Assembly: GCF_003265705.1 (NCBI RefSeq)
Contig: NW_020312817.1
Span: 30,529,820-30,593,819 of the forward strand
Reading direction: 5' to 3'
DNA: 64,000 nucleotides
Source of the DNA: Callorhinus ursinus
Taxonomy: Eukaryota; Chordata; Mammalia; Carnivora; Otariidae
Made by a program: the position numbers and the translations under genes. Below are positions 10,543 through 22,764 of this stretch, in pieces (the stretch's first letter is position 1; every line of letters begins with the position of its first letter). The notes under the pieces were generated by a model. That model had not been told where the DNA came from, did not search any database, and saw nothing but the letters and a program-made list of their open reading frames with translations.

Positions 10543-12416
10543 CTAAATCAGAGAGAGGGAGAGGACTTTTACCACTCCAAGTTTCAGTAGTAAACAGTAT
10601 CAATGAATATATGCCACGAAATTGCCTTTAGAAATACCAACACTGTGGTAATACACTGTTCTCAGCCTAGGACAGTTAAGAAAGCTTACCTGACCCCAAT
10701 CACATATTTTTATGGCCTCAAGAAACAAAATCCTTGTTTAGTAACCATACCTGCTTATAGTGCTCTTAGCATTGTCATATCTATTTGACTATTTGAGAGA
10801 GCCAAACTCAGAGAACATCATGGGATTTGAGGAGATACATTTCTGGATTCAATTAACTGACTAACTCCAGGCAAATTATTTATTCTTTTGGAACTTCAGA
10901 TTCCTCTCTATTTAAAACAAAACAGAAAAATTGGGATAACACCAAATACTCACAGGATTAAATGAAATTCTACAAGTCAAACAGTCTAGGACAGAACCAC
11001 GGACACAGCAGGATTTCAATAAATGGTACTTGAATTTCTTTGCATTTCCATCAAGGCTAATATGTCTGTCCTCAGGATACTTGTAAAAATTGTCCAAGTC
11101 ATCAGTTTACTCATTATTCAGAACACTGAATGTATAGATAGTCTATACTGCCTAATATTTAAACTGGATTTAAAGTCAATTACTTACCATTTCTTATATT
11201 GTATTAGTTTTTTTTATAGGCATATGATTTCTCTCCTCAAGCATTTCCAAAATGTTAAGCTCAAAGGTAAACAGGCCATGTTATTACATGTGAAGGTATT
11301 ATTACTAAGCTATCACCAGCAAGATACTTGTTTCAATATTTCTAAGTTTTAGTCAAGACTATATGAGACATTCACATTCCCTGATCTAATGAGATGCCCA
11401 TTGTGACCAGAGAACTAGAAAGACAAAAGGCACAATTTATAACTAAGAAATAATTTTCCTCTGCTGAAGATACCTGATCCATATGAGGATTCTCTTGGTT
11501 TGAGCAAGCCCTGGTTGAGCTATCTGATGCAGACTGATAAATCAAGTATTTTATCTAGTCCATGTATGACTCACTGCGGGAATGTCACTGATCTCTTTTA
11601 AACTTGGCAATAGATATCCTCTATCAGTAGCTAAACTTTTGTAATCTCTTCCAGTTCATGTTCATTTCTACTCTTCCAATAACTGAAGTGCCTGACACTG
11701 GAGAAGGGCCCATGCTGGGTTCTGGGCCACCTGATTCAAGGACACCGGAGAGGGACCTCCAGTAAGCACCCCACCAAGTGGGGCTCAGACTAGCTTGGTG
11801 ATTGGTAAGAGTCTGTACCAACTCAGGTCAGTTCATGCTTAGAGAGGAACCACAGGGCCAAGGCAAGAACTAGCAGTTAAGTGACAGCAACAATAGTACC
11901 TTCCATCTACACATTTTGGTGGGTATGGAAAGTACCTAAAGGGACAAGGCCAAATGACAAAACCAAAAAGAGGTCCCTCACCCCTCTCAATCAGCCTTCC
12001 CTCCCTTCCACATGGTAAATCCAAACCAAATAAAAACAGGACAGGGATGGGGTGGGGTTTGATGATTTTAAACATGCCTGCACCTCTTTACAACAACAGT
12101 AGAAACCTTCAGTATAGATAAGGGACTCCGCAAATATGACAACCATTTAAAACACTGTATAAGGATTGTAAATAGCATTCAGAAACACTGGGAAACTATC
12201 AGGTAATACACTTCTCTCTCAGTGTCAGTTTTCCAACCTACTATCAGATTGTGAGTATGAAGGGAAAAATTCAAATTATGTGACATGATAAAGAAGAAAG
12301 AACTAAAAGGGATACTTGAGAAATTGAGAAATTTAATAGCAAATAATTTAAGTATTTTTCTGCTGAAAAACTGATAATTAAAATACTCAAATACAGTTAA
12401 GGTAGAATATTCTCAC
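10543..12416 (-). other. STRN: STRN intron 11
   Basis: 1.9 kb. A MIR copy lies at about 10830-11035. The moderately GC-rich stretch 11650-12060 holds no recognised element and no coding signal I can support. Intron 12 (9684-10494), on the other side of microexon 12, is 0.8 kb with an hAT-type fossil. Confidence 0.8.
10830..11035 (+). mobile_element. MIR
   Basis: MIR-like order: ATTCAATTAACTGACTAACT...GGCAAATTATTTATTC, ACTTCAGATTCCTC, then AGGATTAAATGAAATTC and CAGGATTTCAATAAATGGTA. Diverged. Confidence 0.6.
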
Positions 12417-12592
12417 TTTTTGGCTGGGGCTGTTTTCTGCAAATTCCACATTTTCAATGTGTGATCCTCTGATGCTGTTATCAAAACAGGCTCAATGGGG
12501 TGGAAAGCAAGGGCTCGAATGCCATCAAAGTGACTTCGTAATGTAAACTTAGGGTTCCATGTCTTCCTCAGTGCATCTTTATTGTTTGCTAT
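12417..12592 (-). CDS. STRN: STRN exon 11: WD40 repeat 1
   Basis: 176 nt, donor AAAAA|GTGAGA. The acceptor used is TTTAATAG, because the previous exon ends on a complete Asp codon and the product must continue with IANNKDALRKTW. A second AG lies 4 nt inside and would break frame. It encodes about residues 442-500, with LRSHFDGIRALAFHP and VLITASEDHTLKMWN, a textbook first WD40 blade, then LQKTAPAK. This is where the C-terminal propeller begins. Confidence 0.97.
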
Positions 12593-13399
12593 CTATTAAA
12601 GAAACAAGAAAGATACCCATACATTTAGTTCAGGACAGGAAAAAAATTGTATTTCCACATTAATTCTTCCTGATTTGTCATTAAATCATCACATTTTGCA
12701 ATTTGCAAAACAATATAATTTCTAAATATAATTAATAATCAAATCAACAGGCAAAATTAATAATATGTCAACGAAAAGTGGTTTTCTTTGGAGAAATACG
12801 AATGCTATTACAAGAAAACAGGTAACATAATAGAAAGACTATTAACATAACATAGATCTTCACTAGGATGACTAAAAAAAAACAAAAGACAAGTAATTTT
12901 CAACCTAAATCATAGTATAGAAACTAATTTGGGGTAAGAGCTGAAAAACTAAGTTACCTTTAAACCTGTTAACATTATAGAATATGATCATACTTCTGAG
13001 ATTTTTAATACTTCCTACAAAGAGCTAAACTTTCATCAAATTGGCAACAAGGTTTATAAACTGGAAACATAAAATGTTAACACTGGAAGAGATAATCAGA
13101 TGTCATAAAACAATAGATTCCACTTGTAAAACACATCATGTTGCTTTTCGCCACAGAAACTCCAACCCAGCAACTAAAAAATGCACTTTTTTTCTCATTC
13201 CAACTATATTCCAGCTTTTTTTTTTTCATTTCCAACTAACAGGAAAGCCAAAGAGGTTCATGTTTAACCTTACACTAGCACCACATATGAACTCTTCACA
13301 CTCCACAACTAATAATCATGCTACGTTTAAGCAAGAGTGGTGCAAGTACTGTTAACATACTGGAGAAATACTACCATATTTACAATGACAAAAACCAGC

Positions 13400-13650
13400 A
13401 ACGATATTAACAATAGCTGCTATTATAAGCATTACTATTTTGTACATTTTTTAAAAACTTAACGTGCATTAACTCACTTAACTGTCACAACAACTCTATG
13501 AAGGAATTAACATTATCCCCACTTTTCAGACAGTTAGAAGTGACTTGCATAAAGAAAAAAGTTAAGTGACTTGCCCTCTAGTAAGAGGAGTCGTCAGGAT
13601 TCAAACCCAAGCAGTCTGGCGTCAGAGGCTACTCTTAATATAAACTAATT
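13400..13650 (-). mobile_element. MIR
   Basis: Reverse-strand MIR core: CATTAACTCACTTAACTGTC, ACAACTCTATGAAGGAA, TTATCCCCACTTTTCAGA, AAGTGACTTGCCCTC, GGATTCAAACCCAAGCAGTC. Confidence 0.7.
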
Positions 13651-13884
13651 TAGGACCCAGAAGTTTAAAAATTTGCAGAAAAATTTGGATAGAGCATGTC
13701 ATAATTGGGTCAGTAAGAAGACAAAATACAGGATACAAGGAACTACTATAAGAATTAGGGCTGGTTATCCTTGTGGGGGAGGCAGGGGGAGAAGTGAAAT
13801 TAACTTTGACTCTTCTCTGCTCTTATTAATGAGCTGAAAGATTTTCATATGTAAGAACAATTTAATTCCTTCTGAATGTCTTAA

Positions 13885-14374
13885 TGTGGTAGACAGCCAC
13901 TAAGATGGTTCCCAATCAGCCTCACCTCCTCATATTTACACTTTGTGAATCCCCTTCTACATCACAGGGTTGCTCTGTGTGGCCAGTAACACAGAGCAAA
14001 AACCTTGCATCCTGGGTGTTCTTGCTCACTCTCTTTTCAAGGGCACTCATACTGGGGGAAGCCAGCTGCCCTAATGAGGAACCCACAGAGAGGCCCATGT
14101 GGTGTGGAACTAGTCTCCAGCCAACAGCCAGGAAGGAACAAAGGCCTTCCAACAACCACATGCATGAGCTTGGAAGCAGATCTTCCCCAAGTCAAGTATT
14201 CATTCAAGACTGCAACTCTTGCCTACATCTTGACTACAACTACGTGAGAGACCAAAACCACACAGCTAAGTTGTCCCAGATTGCTAACCCCCAGAAACTA
14301 TGATCTAACAAATGTGGTTTTAAGCTGTGTTGGTACAATTTGTCACACAGCAATAGATTACTAGTATGTGTATT
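13885..14374 (+). mobile_element. Old LTR fragment, MLT1-like
   Basis: Begins GTGGTAGACAGCCACTAAGA and ends TTTAAGCTGTGTTGGTACAA...CACACAGCAATAGATTACTA, resembling the MaLR-type solo LTR ending. No internal genes. Family assignment tentative. Confidence 0.4.
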
Positions 14375-14391
14375 AGAACTGGAGACTACTT

Positions 14392-14559
14392 GCAGGGTGC
14401 CTGGATGGCTCAGTCAGTCAAGCGTCTGATCCCAGACAGTCCTGGGATCGAGTCCTGCATCAAGCTACCTGCTCAGCGTGGAGCCTGCTTCTCCCTCTGC
14501 CCTTCACCCCATTTGTGTTCTCTCTCAAATAAATAAATAAAATCTTAAAAAAAAAAAAA
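14392..14559 (+). mobile_element. CanSINE, internally shortened
   Basis: Head GGGTGCCTGGATGGCTCAG, A-tail at 14546-14559. Target duplication AGAACTGGAGACTACTT / AGAACTAGAGACTACTT at 14375-14391 and 14560-14576. About 30 bp shorter than a typical copy in the CT-rich half. Confidence 0.92.
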
Positions 14560-15077
14560 AGAACTAGAGACTACTTTAAGAAATGCAGGTATAACACTAA
14601 GTTGTTTTTTTTTTAACAACTGAGAGATAGTAAAAAAAAGAGAGACAGAATGACATTTCTCTAGAGACATGACTGAGTTCCATAATTTATTGGACTAAAT
14701 CTTTGTGAGGTTAGTATAGATAGAACAAAAGTATCTAATGGGAACTTCTGCTTCTAGCTATGATGGACTAGATTAGGATCAAGTCTGCACTTGAGGACAA
14801 GTAGAAAAACAGAGCTAAAAATTTTTAAGTGAAGAACCAGCAAAATAGTGAAGAAAAAGCAGACAAGAATCCAGGGGAAGACAGAAGTCTAAAAAGCCTG
14901 ATATTTGGACTTTTTTTTCCCAGAGGGTGTTTACTGATTTCAGAAGGGATGGCTGAGAGGTCAGGCTATGCTTTTGACAGCTGTGCAGTGCAAGGAGATA
15001 CAAACCAGTGACTGTCAAGAAAACCCGGCTTGGTGAACCTCCTTGCTCTGGGTTTTGAGTTCAAAGGGCTGCATTCT

Positions 15078-15279
15078 TTTTTTTTAAGATTTTATTTATT
15101 TATTTATTTATTTACTTACTTACTTACTTATTTATTTGCGAGAAGAGAGGACAAGCAGAGGGAGAAGCAGGCTCCCCGCTGAGCAGGGAACCTGATGCGG
15201 GTTTCAATCCCAGTTCCCTGGGATCATGACCTGAGCCGAAGGCAAACACCCATCTGACTGAGCTACCCAGGCACCCCTG
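15078..15279 (-). mobile_element. CanSINE with (TTTA/TTAC) tail
   Basis: Flanked by the 12-bp duplication GGGCTGCATTCT at 15066-15077 and 15280-15291. The tail on its reverse strand has become TTTATTTATTTACTTACTTAC, a small tetranucleotide microsatellite (about 15097-15137). Confidence 0.93.
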
Positions 15280-16463
15280 GGGCTGCATTCTAGATAGAAG
15301 AGTTAACTAGAAGAATACAAGCCCTTACAGAGACTGTAGATCAGTTTAGATTACCTGAAAAATTGAAAATGGAATGAGATAATCCAGATTTCTAGTGGCT
15401 GCAGACATCTGAGAGAAGCAAATTAAAATATACTCCCTGAGGGAAGATATCTCTCTAGGCCTGAAGTTATTTCTACAGACAACTTTTCAGGTATAGTTAT
15501 TTGCACATAATAAAAAATAACCATGCCTATGCAGGGTAATACAGCATAAATGAAAACAAGTAGATACATAATCATGCTTACTGTGTTCAAGAAGATAAAA
15601 GACAACATTGTAAATTTCAGAAGAAATCTATAAACAATTTAAAAAAAGAATTCTAGAAGCAAACAATATAAGACCTAAATAGATGGGTTTAATTACAGAT
15701 TACACATAACTGAAGTGAGAATTAGCAAACCAGAAGATGGGTCATAAAAACATCTAGGCTGAAGTATGGAGAAACAGAAGATGGAAAATACAGGGAAGGG
15801 AGTAGGAGACAGAGGATACAGAAAGATCTAACAATATAATTAGCGTTCCAGAAGGAAAAGAAAGAGAAAGAAGTGCAAAAGCAGTATTTGAAGATAAATG
15901 GCTAAGAATTTTACACTAAACTGATAAAAACATATTAAGCCAAGAAGGTCTAAGAACTTCAAGAAGGTTAAATAAAAAGAATCTAAACGTTGGCTGACAT
16001 TCAAGACATAGGGAGATTATTAGAGAAAATAAAAAATCAGACTACCACTGAATGACCAGTAATAGTTAACTTTGGCAGAAAACAATGGAAGAAAATGAAA
16101 TTATATATTTAGAGTGCTTAAAAATGAAACAAAATAGAACAAAACCCTTGCCAAATGGAATTCGATACCAGAAATAATAGTTAACCCACTCAGGCAAAAT
16201 ACAGACAATTTAATAAAACCAGAAACTGAGGGAACTGGGCACCAGCAGACCTTCACCAAAGAGAAATATTAACTGTTCTTAGAGGAAAAGAAAAGTGATC
16301 CCAGATGGACAGTTAGATGTGCAGGGGGGAATAGAATAAAGCAAAATGAATAATGTAAAATGGATAATCCTTACTGAATACTGAGTGTACAAAACATTAC
16401 CTTGTAGGAGATATATGTCTAGAGGAAATACATAACAAGAATGACATATATGTAGGGTAGGAG

Positions 16464-16667
16464 TTTTTTTGTTTTTAAGATTTTATTTATTTATTTGACA
16501 GAGAGAGAGAGAGCACACACAAGCAGGGATGCGGCAATCAGAGGGAGAGGAAGAAGCAGGCTCCCCACTGAGCAGGGAGCCTGATGCAGGGCTTGATCCC
16601 TGGACTCCGGGATCTTGACCTAACCTGAAGGCAGGCGCTTAACCAACAGAGCCACCCAGGCGCCCCA
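16464..16667 (-). mobile_element. CanSINE
   Basis: From poly-T/AAGATTTTATTTATTTATTT to GCCACCCAGGCGCCCC; 10-bp duplication AGGGTAGGAG at 16454-16463 and 16668-16677. Confidence 0.92.
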
Positions 16668-18028
16668 AGGGTAGGAGACTTTAAGTAGAGTTAAAAGTGT
16701 CCTAGAGGTCTTTGCATTAAAATTTTGATAAGGATGTGTGTGGTAATCTCTAGGGTAACAATAAAAAGAGTAATGAAAGAGTGCATCATCTCCAAATAAT
16801 GGGGTGGGGGTGAATAATGAAAAATAATCCCAATACAGGCAAAAATAGAAAAAGGAACACAGAATAGGTAGCACAAATAGATGGTGGACTTAAATCCAAA
16901 TATTATCAGTAATTACTTTAAAAAGAAATGGACTCAATGCTCCAATTAAAAAGGTTGTCAAAGATTAGATGAAAAAACAAAAGTCAACTAAATGGGTGCT
17001 TTTATACATACAGACGTAAAACATAAGGATGTAAAAATAGAATTTTTTTTTTAAAAGCCTGTATCACATATGTGGAGAATGGGGAGCAAAGAGACCATTT
17101 AAAATAGGTTATTGTAGTAGTTCCACGTGAAGAAGAAATGAAGTTGGATGGGAGGTAAAAGAAAAAAAAAAAGCTATGGATTTTAGCTATTTTTGGAGGG
17201 AGAACTCAAAAGACTAATAGCCTTAGCAAGAAAAGTGAGAATTTTTGATTTGCAAGAAGAGAAGTGAGTGGTAAGGTTGCTTTTTGGAGTACTCCCTTCT
17301 CATATCCATGGTCTGCCTTAAGCGTTCTTCCTACATCCCCCATGTGGCAGGAGCTATACTGTGTTCTCCAATAAAGATTAATGAGGTATCAAAGTTGAGA
17401 GGATTTTAATGAAGATAAGACAGATTGTAAACACTTTATAAAATAAGGAACTTTTTCTGACAATTTATTGTCATGAACAATTATAAATGTATTTATAAAA
17501 CATATTAATATCCAACTGTGTTGGATATTAAATAAAGGAATGCATGAATAAGGTATCAAGATCTCAGTTTTGGTCCAAAAATCACTGATGGGTCTGCCTT
17601 AACAACTGAAAAGCACCCTACAGACATCCCTGCCTAACAATAGCTAAAATCATTTGTAGGCAGGATATTCACAGGTAATGTACTAAAGAAGAAACACAAA
17701 TATTGCCATTTGGCAAGCATGAATTTCAACTGATCACTGGTACCCTAAAACACAAACCCAAACTTGGTAACAGGGAATTTTTTTCCCTTATCTAAAACCA
17801 ATAAACAAGCTATAATGACTTATGGATTTAGGTAAAGCCCATAATTTTAATCTCTATCCAATGTGAAAAATATGATCATTTACATAATATATTCATATTT
17901 TCAAAGTTTCCAATTAAAATGAAACCAAATTCTATACTTGTGGAGAAGTTTGACCACTTTTTCTATAAAGTTAACTTTTTATTTTTAAGAAATGAGAGAA
18001 GAACAACAAAAATAAAACCACGACTCAC

Positions 18029-18165
18029 ATCGTAAGTTAGTGAATCTGCTTCATTGGCCACCGTAAGGCCTGCCAATTCTCCAAGTCCCAGTTCACTTTC
18101 AAGGGCTTCATCTGCTCCCATGATAAAGGACTTCCCAGAAGAAGGAGGAAAGGTCAGTGCTTCCA
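18029..18165 (-). CDS. STRN: STRN exon 10: linker before the propeller
   Basis: 137 nt, acceptor CCCCGGCAG and donor GAT|GTGAGTC, 2-base start and phase-0 end. It encodes about residues 396-441: EALTFPPSSGKSFIMG, ADEALESELGLGELAG, LTVANEADSLTYD. This is the acidic linker leading into the WD40 domain. No catalytic or metal-binding motif is expected or seen. The first codon is split with exon 9 and reads Val. Confidence 0.95.
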
Positions 18166-18304
18166 CTGCCGGGGGAAGACAAAAGAAACATAAAAAACCT
18201 CTGAAGTGTAAACAATTATCTCATAAAGACATGTCTACATTTATTCTTAAATGCTTTTAAACACAAAATTCAGTTAGAAAGCTCTGAAGAACTAGCTGCT
18301 TTTT

Positions 18305-18481
18305 TTTTTATTCTATTTATTTATTTGAGAGACAAAACACACGTGCATGGGTCAGAGGGAGAAACATACTCCCTGCTGAGTGCGGAGCCCAACAAGGGGC
18401 TCCATCCCAGGAGCCTGAGACCATGACCTGAGCCAAAAGCAAGAGTCAGATGCTTAACCGACTGAGCCACCCACGTGCCCC
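18305..18481 (-). mobile_element. CanSINE
   Basis: Reverse-strand element with duplication AGAACTAGCTGCTTTTT / AGAACTGGCTGCTTTTT at 18288-18304 and 18482-18498 (one mismatch). It lies 140 bp upstream of the exon 10 acceptor. Confidence 0.92.
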
Positions 18482-18829
18482 AGAACTGGCTGCTTTTTCT
18501 GTATCTTAACCATAACTAAAGGTATCATCTAATTAGAAAAGCACAACATGAAACAAATCCAATAGACAATTGTCCTTTCTTTTTCACAAAAAAAAAAACT
18601 AAAAAAAAAAGTAGGCTTTCCTCATTTGATATTTCTTGTTAATTACTCAAATTATTTCTATCAGTTATTAAATATATATAACAAGTGCTCTGAACACTGC
18701 TGGTCTCATTCAAAATAAAACTGTTTAATTCTATAACCTGGAAGAATACAGAAAATTTCAAATGAAAATGGTTACAACTGTAAAATGTGCCTCTATGAGG
18801 TAAAGTTAATGCTGGTGTTAGAAGTCAGG

Positions 18830-19030
18830 ATTATGACTGGAGACAGGGAACGAGCAGTGATTTGAAGCACAAGCAGGACTTTCAGGGCCCGGGTAATGTT
18901 CGGCTTGTTGACCTATAGGCCGAGGTAACAGGGCTGGGTTCACTTTGTGATGATTCACTGACCTGCTCCCTTACAACTACAGCAGTTTTCTGCAAGTATG
19001 TTGTATTTCACTTAAAAGGGTTTATTTCAA
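18830..19030 (+). mobile_element. Old interspersed repeat 3' end
   Basis: GGGTTCACTTTGTGATGATTC...TCTGCAAGTATGTTGTATTTCA is a motif found at the 3' ends of common old mammalian repeats. Family not assigned. Confidence 0.35.
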
Positions 19031-19452
19031 AGAAAATTTTTTTCATTGTACATGGATTTTTTTTTCAAAGATATTTTTTAAATAAAGTGTCCATTTGAAC
19101 ATTTTCATTAGCTGTTAACTGTGCTTCAAGAGGCCAGATTTTCTTTGTGATAAGTGAAAATATCTTTATAACACTGAACATGCCAATCCAAATCCTTCAA
19201 TCACCATCACAGAAGAACCAGTTAAAAGCAAAATGCCAAATGAAAATAGGAATTTAATTTGGTCAACAGTAAACTGCTGATTTTTATAAATGCAAATTAT
19301 TCTAGCAAACTGTCAGAGGTGGTCTTTGAGTAGTTTTTTAGAGGTGGTTACTTTACTAATGACAAACATAAAAGTTGATTACATGAATTTAGTAGTTTAA
19401 ACTAAGGCTGTTAAAAAAAGTAAATTAACTTTTTCTTAAAAGAAACAAGTCA

Positions 19453-19777
19453 AGGGACGCCTGACTGGCTCAGTCAGTTAAGTGTCCTCCGGCTTGATTT
19501 CGGCTCAGGTCATGATCTCAGGGTCATGAGATCGAGCCCCATCATGCTGGGAGTGGAGCCTGCTGGAGATTCTCCCTCTCCCTCTACCCCTCTCCCCACT
19601 TGTTCTCTCACGCTCCCAAGAAAAGAAGGAAAGGAAAGGAAGGGAAGGAAAAGGGGAAGGGAAAGGGAAAGGGAAGGGGAAGGAGAAGGGGCAGGGGAGG
19701 GAAGGGAAGGGAAGGGAAAGGAAGGGAAGGGAAGGGAAAGGTAGGGAAGGGAGGGGAAGGGAAGAAAAGGAAGAAAG
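19453..19777 (+). mobile_element. CanSINE with expanded polypurine tail
   Basis: SINE body 19453 to about 19616 (GGGACGCCTGACTGGCTCAG head), then about 160 bp of GGGAA/GGAAA units instead of a plain A tail. Duplication ACAAGTCA at 19445-19452 and 19778-19785 encloses both parts, so the tract grew from the SINE tail. Confidence 0.88.
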
Positions 19778-20887
19778 ACAAGTCAGTTAATTAATGGAAA
19801 AAACTGGACTTAAAGGTGCTTTTCAGCTTTGGATTCAATTATGTAAGTTTAGATTCAATCGTAAGTATTTGTTGAAATGAAAGAACAGTTATGGGTTTTA
19901 AAAATAGTAGAGGAAGACACTCTACTTAAAATCCTTTAAGAACAAAGGAGAATATAAATTAAGACATTTTTAAACCACCATACAATAAAGCAGCAATAAT
20001 AAAAATGGGTTTTACCCAAACATACCACATATCTTCTGAGGGGTTTGAACAACTCTAACATTTACTACTGAAGAGTGGGGACTGTTTAAGTTAGAATGGC
20101 AATTTTCATGCCAAAATTTCAACAAAAAGACTCACATGAGACTATGAGGCTGGGTCTTCAGCCAGGTATTTTGTTTGCTTTCATTTTTTACTGTTTCCAG
20201 ACAACTTTGTTCAGGTGTGAAATAAAAATGATACTTAAAAAAACAAGACTAAGATTCATGGGATTTGAGCATACACACTGTTTGGGCTAATTTAAATAAT
20301 GCTCTAAAAATGACCAAGTAAAACCTGAAAACAAAGGAAAGCAGCAACTCCTTCTAGCACAAACCACCGGCTAAGCCACCCGACCTGAGGGCCCGAGAGA
20401 GAGCAACCATGGGCAGAACTCACTTGACTGCTCTCTAAGATGCCCTAGAACTTAAGACTATACATCACATTTCTATCTGGTAACTAAACATTACTAGCTC
20501 TAATCACCTCTAATCAAATTATTGAACTGTGCCTCTTAAGTACGGCACTATCTTCTGAATTACTAAAAAAATAAAGTAATAAACATTTATAGCACACATA
20601 GGCTATGGACCCGTTTTCTGAAACTAAACTGGAGACCAAGAAGCATCAGTCACAGACAATTAAATACACAATGTATTTCTTACATACTTTTTCTATTGCT
20701 GAAAACCTTACACTGAGGAGGAAAGCTTAGGACAACCAATGTTACAGACAGTAAGCTAGATAGTCAACGCTTCAGTTTTAAGATTCTTAAATATTTTTCT
20801 TCTTTCAAGGGCACTTTCTGTGGCTTATGTAATGCTTTTGTACATTTGTCATTTAGTATATAGTACTTAGTCTACCTCTATTATTAG

Positions 20888-20993
20888 AGGTAGATATATA
20901 ATATATTATATATATTATATATAATAATTCTATTATTAGAATTCTAATATAATATATATATCATATATATAATAATTCTATTATTAGAATTCT
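20888..20993. repeat. AT-rich tandem and hairpin repeat
   Basis: A 48-bp spaced duplication of TATATAATAATTCTATTATT followed by AGAATTCT in (TA)n context. ATTCTA and TAGAAT arms around TTAT can fold into a small hairpin in each copy. Confidence 0.8.
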
Positions 20994-22409
20994 GTAAGGT
21001 GAAATCTCTGATAAAACTCTTTAGGAGTTATCAGAATAAAGGAAGAACTAACTTTTCTCCTTATCTGGACCTCATCTTGGAATAACTGAAACCGATTAAA
21101 AATTCTCACACTGATAGTGTCAACTGTTTGTATCTCCTAGTGAACAACAAACATACCTAATGTTGTTCACTTCTTTCATTCAAAAGACATGTCTACATCA
21201 AAGAAATTGTACATTTAGACTATAAAGGTGTAATGTACACGTCTTCATTATTTAATGTATGAGTAATAAATTCCAAATGTACTATAATTAACTCTAACAA
21301 ATAACTAACCATGTTATGGTCAAAAATTTCATTTAAAAAGTACTCCAACCATAAATCTGTCCACCAAAGTTCTATCAGTTTATGTCTCTTTAAAATGTAA
21401 CTGAATTTAAAAACCAAGAAAGAAAAACACTTAATGATTTTTCTGTGGCTTTTTCCTGGGCTGCTTTGTTCAATCAAAAATAATTTAAAGAGGCATATTC
21501 ACTGCAAATAATTACAGTATTTAAATTCAAGACAATTTTAAAAAATAAATTTTGAAAAATATTTATTAATCATTAATATTACTTTTATGTCATACTGGAT
21601 TTTCAGCTACTGTAAATATATATATTAAAATCAATTTCTACATATAGGCATTTAATACATTTATAAACAGATAAATCAGAACATCTATCTAAAAGACACC
21701 TAAGATGGTGCTATAAAAAAACTAGGAACCTAAATTTCCAACAGGGAAACGGTTAAGTATCAAGTCTAAAATATAAATATGTAACCTTAAAGTTATAATT
21801 ATGAAAGTTATTTTTGTGGGATTATTCTACTTGGGGACTATAACTTTGTAAAAAAAAATATACACATTTGGACAAGGACTAAAAGGGAACAAAGTAAAAA
21901 CAGAAAGCAGAAAATGTGACTAGACTTTCAGGTGTCTTTTTTCCTTTTTTCATTTATCAGTGACAAACTGCTTAAATAAAACATCTGAAAATATTTATGA
22001 GTCTCAGAGTAAACATTTGCTACCTATTTATGCTTTTGTACATAAGTACAAAAAGTACAAAGTGAAGTAAAAAGTAAAAGTACAAAGTAAACATTTACTA
22101 CCTATTTATATTTAATTTTCTCATTGTTGCAATGGTATAAATAAAACAGCCTATGTATACCAAATATATGGCTTCTGTAGATCCAGGGGATGTTCTAAAC
22201 TAGAATTCAGAGTTGGTCTTTAAGTTTATGCACCTTTCTTAAGTCTAAAAGATTGAAGCTGGAATCAAACTCTCTTGAAAGTAAGAAAGCCTACTTTTGG
22301 GGGATACTATGTAGATCAAACATCTGTAAAATAAAATTCTTAAAGAGTCCTTCTGAATAACTGAACTTATATATGTATATCCCCATACTTTTTGTGCTCT
22401 AGTGTTATC

Positions 22410-22600
22410 TTTTTTTTTTTTTTCTTAAGAGGAGAGGAAGGGGGGGGCGCAGAGGGAGAGGGAAAGAGAGAATCCCAAGCAGGCTCCACACCCAGCATGG
22501 AGTCTGACACAGGCGGGGCTCAATCTCACAACCCTGAGATCATAACCTAAGCTGAAATCAAGAGTCGGACGCTTAACTGACTGAGCCACCCAGACACCCC
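22410..22600 (-). mobile_element. CanSINE beside exon 9 donor
   Basis: Reverse-strand element (poly-T with CTTAAGAGGAGAGG at the left, GAGCCACCCAGACACCCC at the right). Diverged, no clear target duplication, so older than several others. Its head lies 18 bases from the exon 9 GT donor on the same strand as STRN. Confidence 0.88.
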
Positions 22601-22620
22601 CAGAGGTCTTACATACTTAC

Positions 22621-22764
22621 CTTCATCTGCCCTATTTATTTCGTGTTCAGGAAGCCTGGAGCTGGTGGGTCTGGAAGGTGAACCCACAGATGGCTGCAAT
22701 GAGGGAAGTTCATCAACATCTCTCAAATTAGCAAGCATATCTTGTAGTTTTGACCTATTGGGCC
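22621..22764 (-). CDS. STRN: STRN exon 9: linker segment
   Basis: 144 nt. The acceptor is GGGCTAG, giving RPNRSKLQDMLANLRD in frame with exon 8. A second AG 10 nt further in would shift the frame. The donor is GAAG|GTAAGT. It encodes about residues 348-396, including DELPSLQPSVGSPSRP and RLPEHEINRADE, a Ser/Pro-rich linker. A CanSINE begins only 18 bases beyond the donor dinucleotide on the intron side, unusually close to a constitutive splice site. Confidence 0.96.

Larger units (their letters stand above)
14740..17040 (+). mobile_element. Old L1/HAL1-like sequence
   Basis: A long A-rich plus-strand stretch of the type seen in old L1 or HAL1 5' and ORF1 regions (AACCAGAAGATGGGTCATAA, GGAGAAACAGAAGATGG, GTTCCAGAAGGAAAAGAAAG, AACAATGGAAGAAAATG). 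Split by CanSINEs at 15078-15279 and 16464-16667. Frames are heavily broken. Exact family and limits uncertain. Confidence 0.4.
12593..18028 (-). other. STRN: STRN intron 10
   Basis: 5.4 kb. It contains a MIR (about 13400-13650), an MLT1-like LTR fragment (about 13885-14374), CanSINEs at 14392-14559, 15078-15279 and 16464-16667, and old L1/HAL1-like sequence in plus orientation from about 14740 to 17040. The CanSINEs at 15078 and 16464 were inserted into the last of these. 17050-18028 and 12600-13400 hold nothing I can name. Confidence 0.75.
18166..22620 (-). other. STRN: STRN intron 9
   Basis: 4.5 kb. CanSINEs at 18305-18481, 19453-19777 (with a polypurine tail) and 22410-22600, an old L1-type 3' end near 18830-19030, and an AT-rich hairpin cluster at 20888-20993. 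A short duplicated segment (TAAACATTTRCTACCTATTTAT) occurs near 22011 and 22087. The stretches 19800-20880 and 21000-22400 show no recognised element. Confidence 0.8.

Noticed and set aside
19526..19794. Lys/Gly/Arg/Glu-rich open frames
   Set aside because: They read through the purine tail of a CanSINE.
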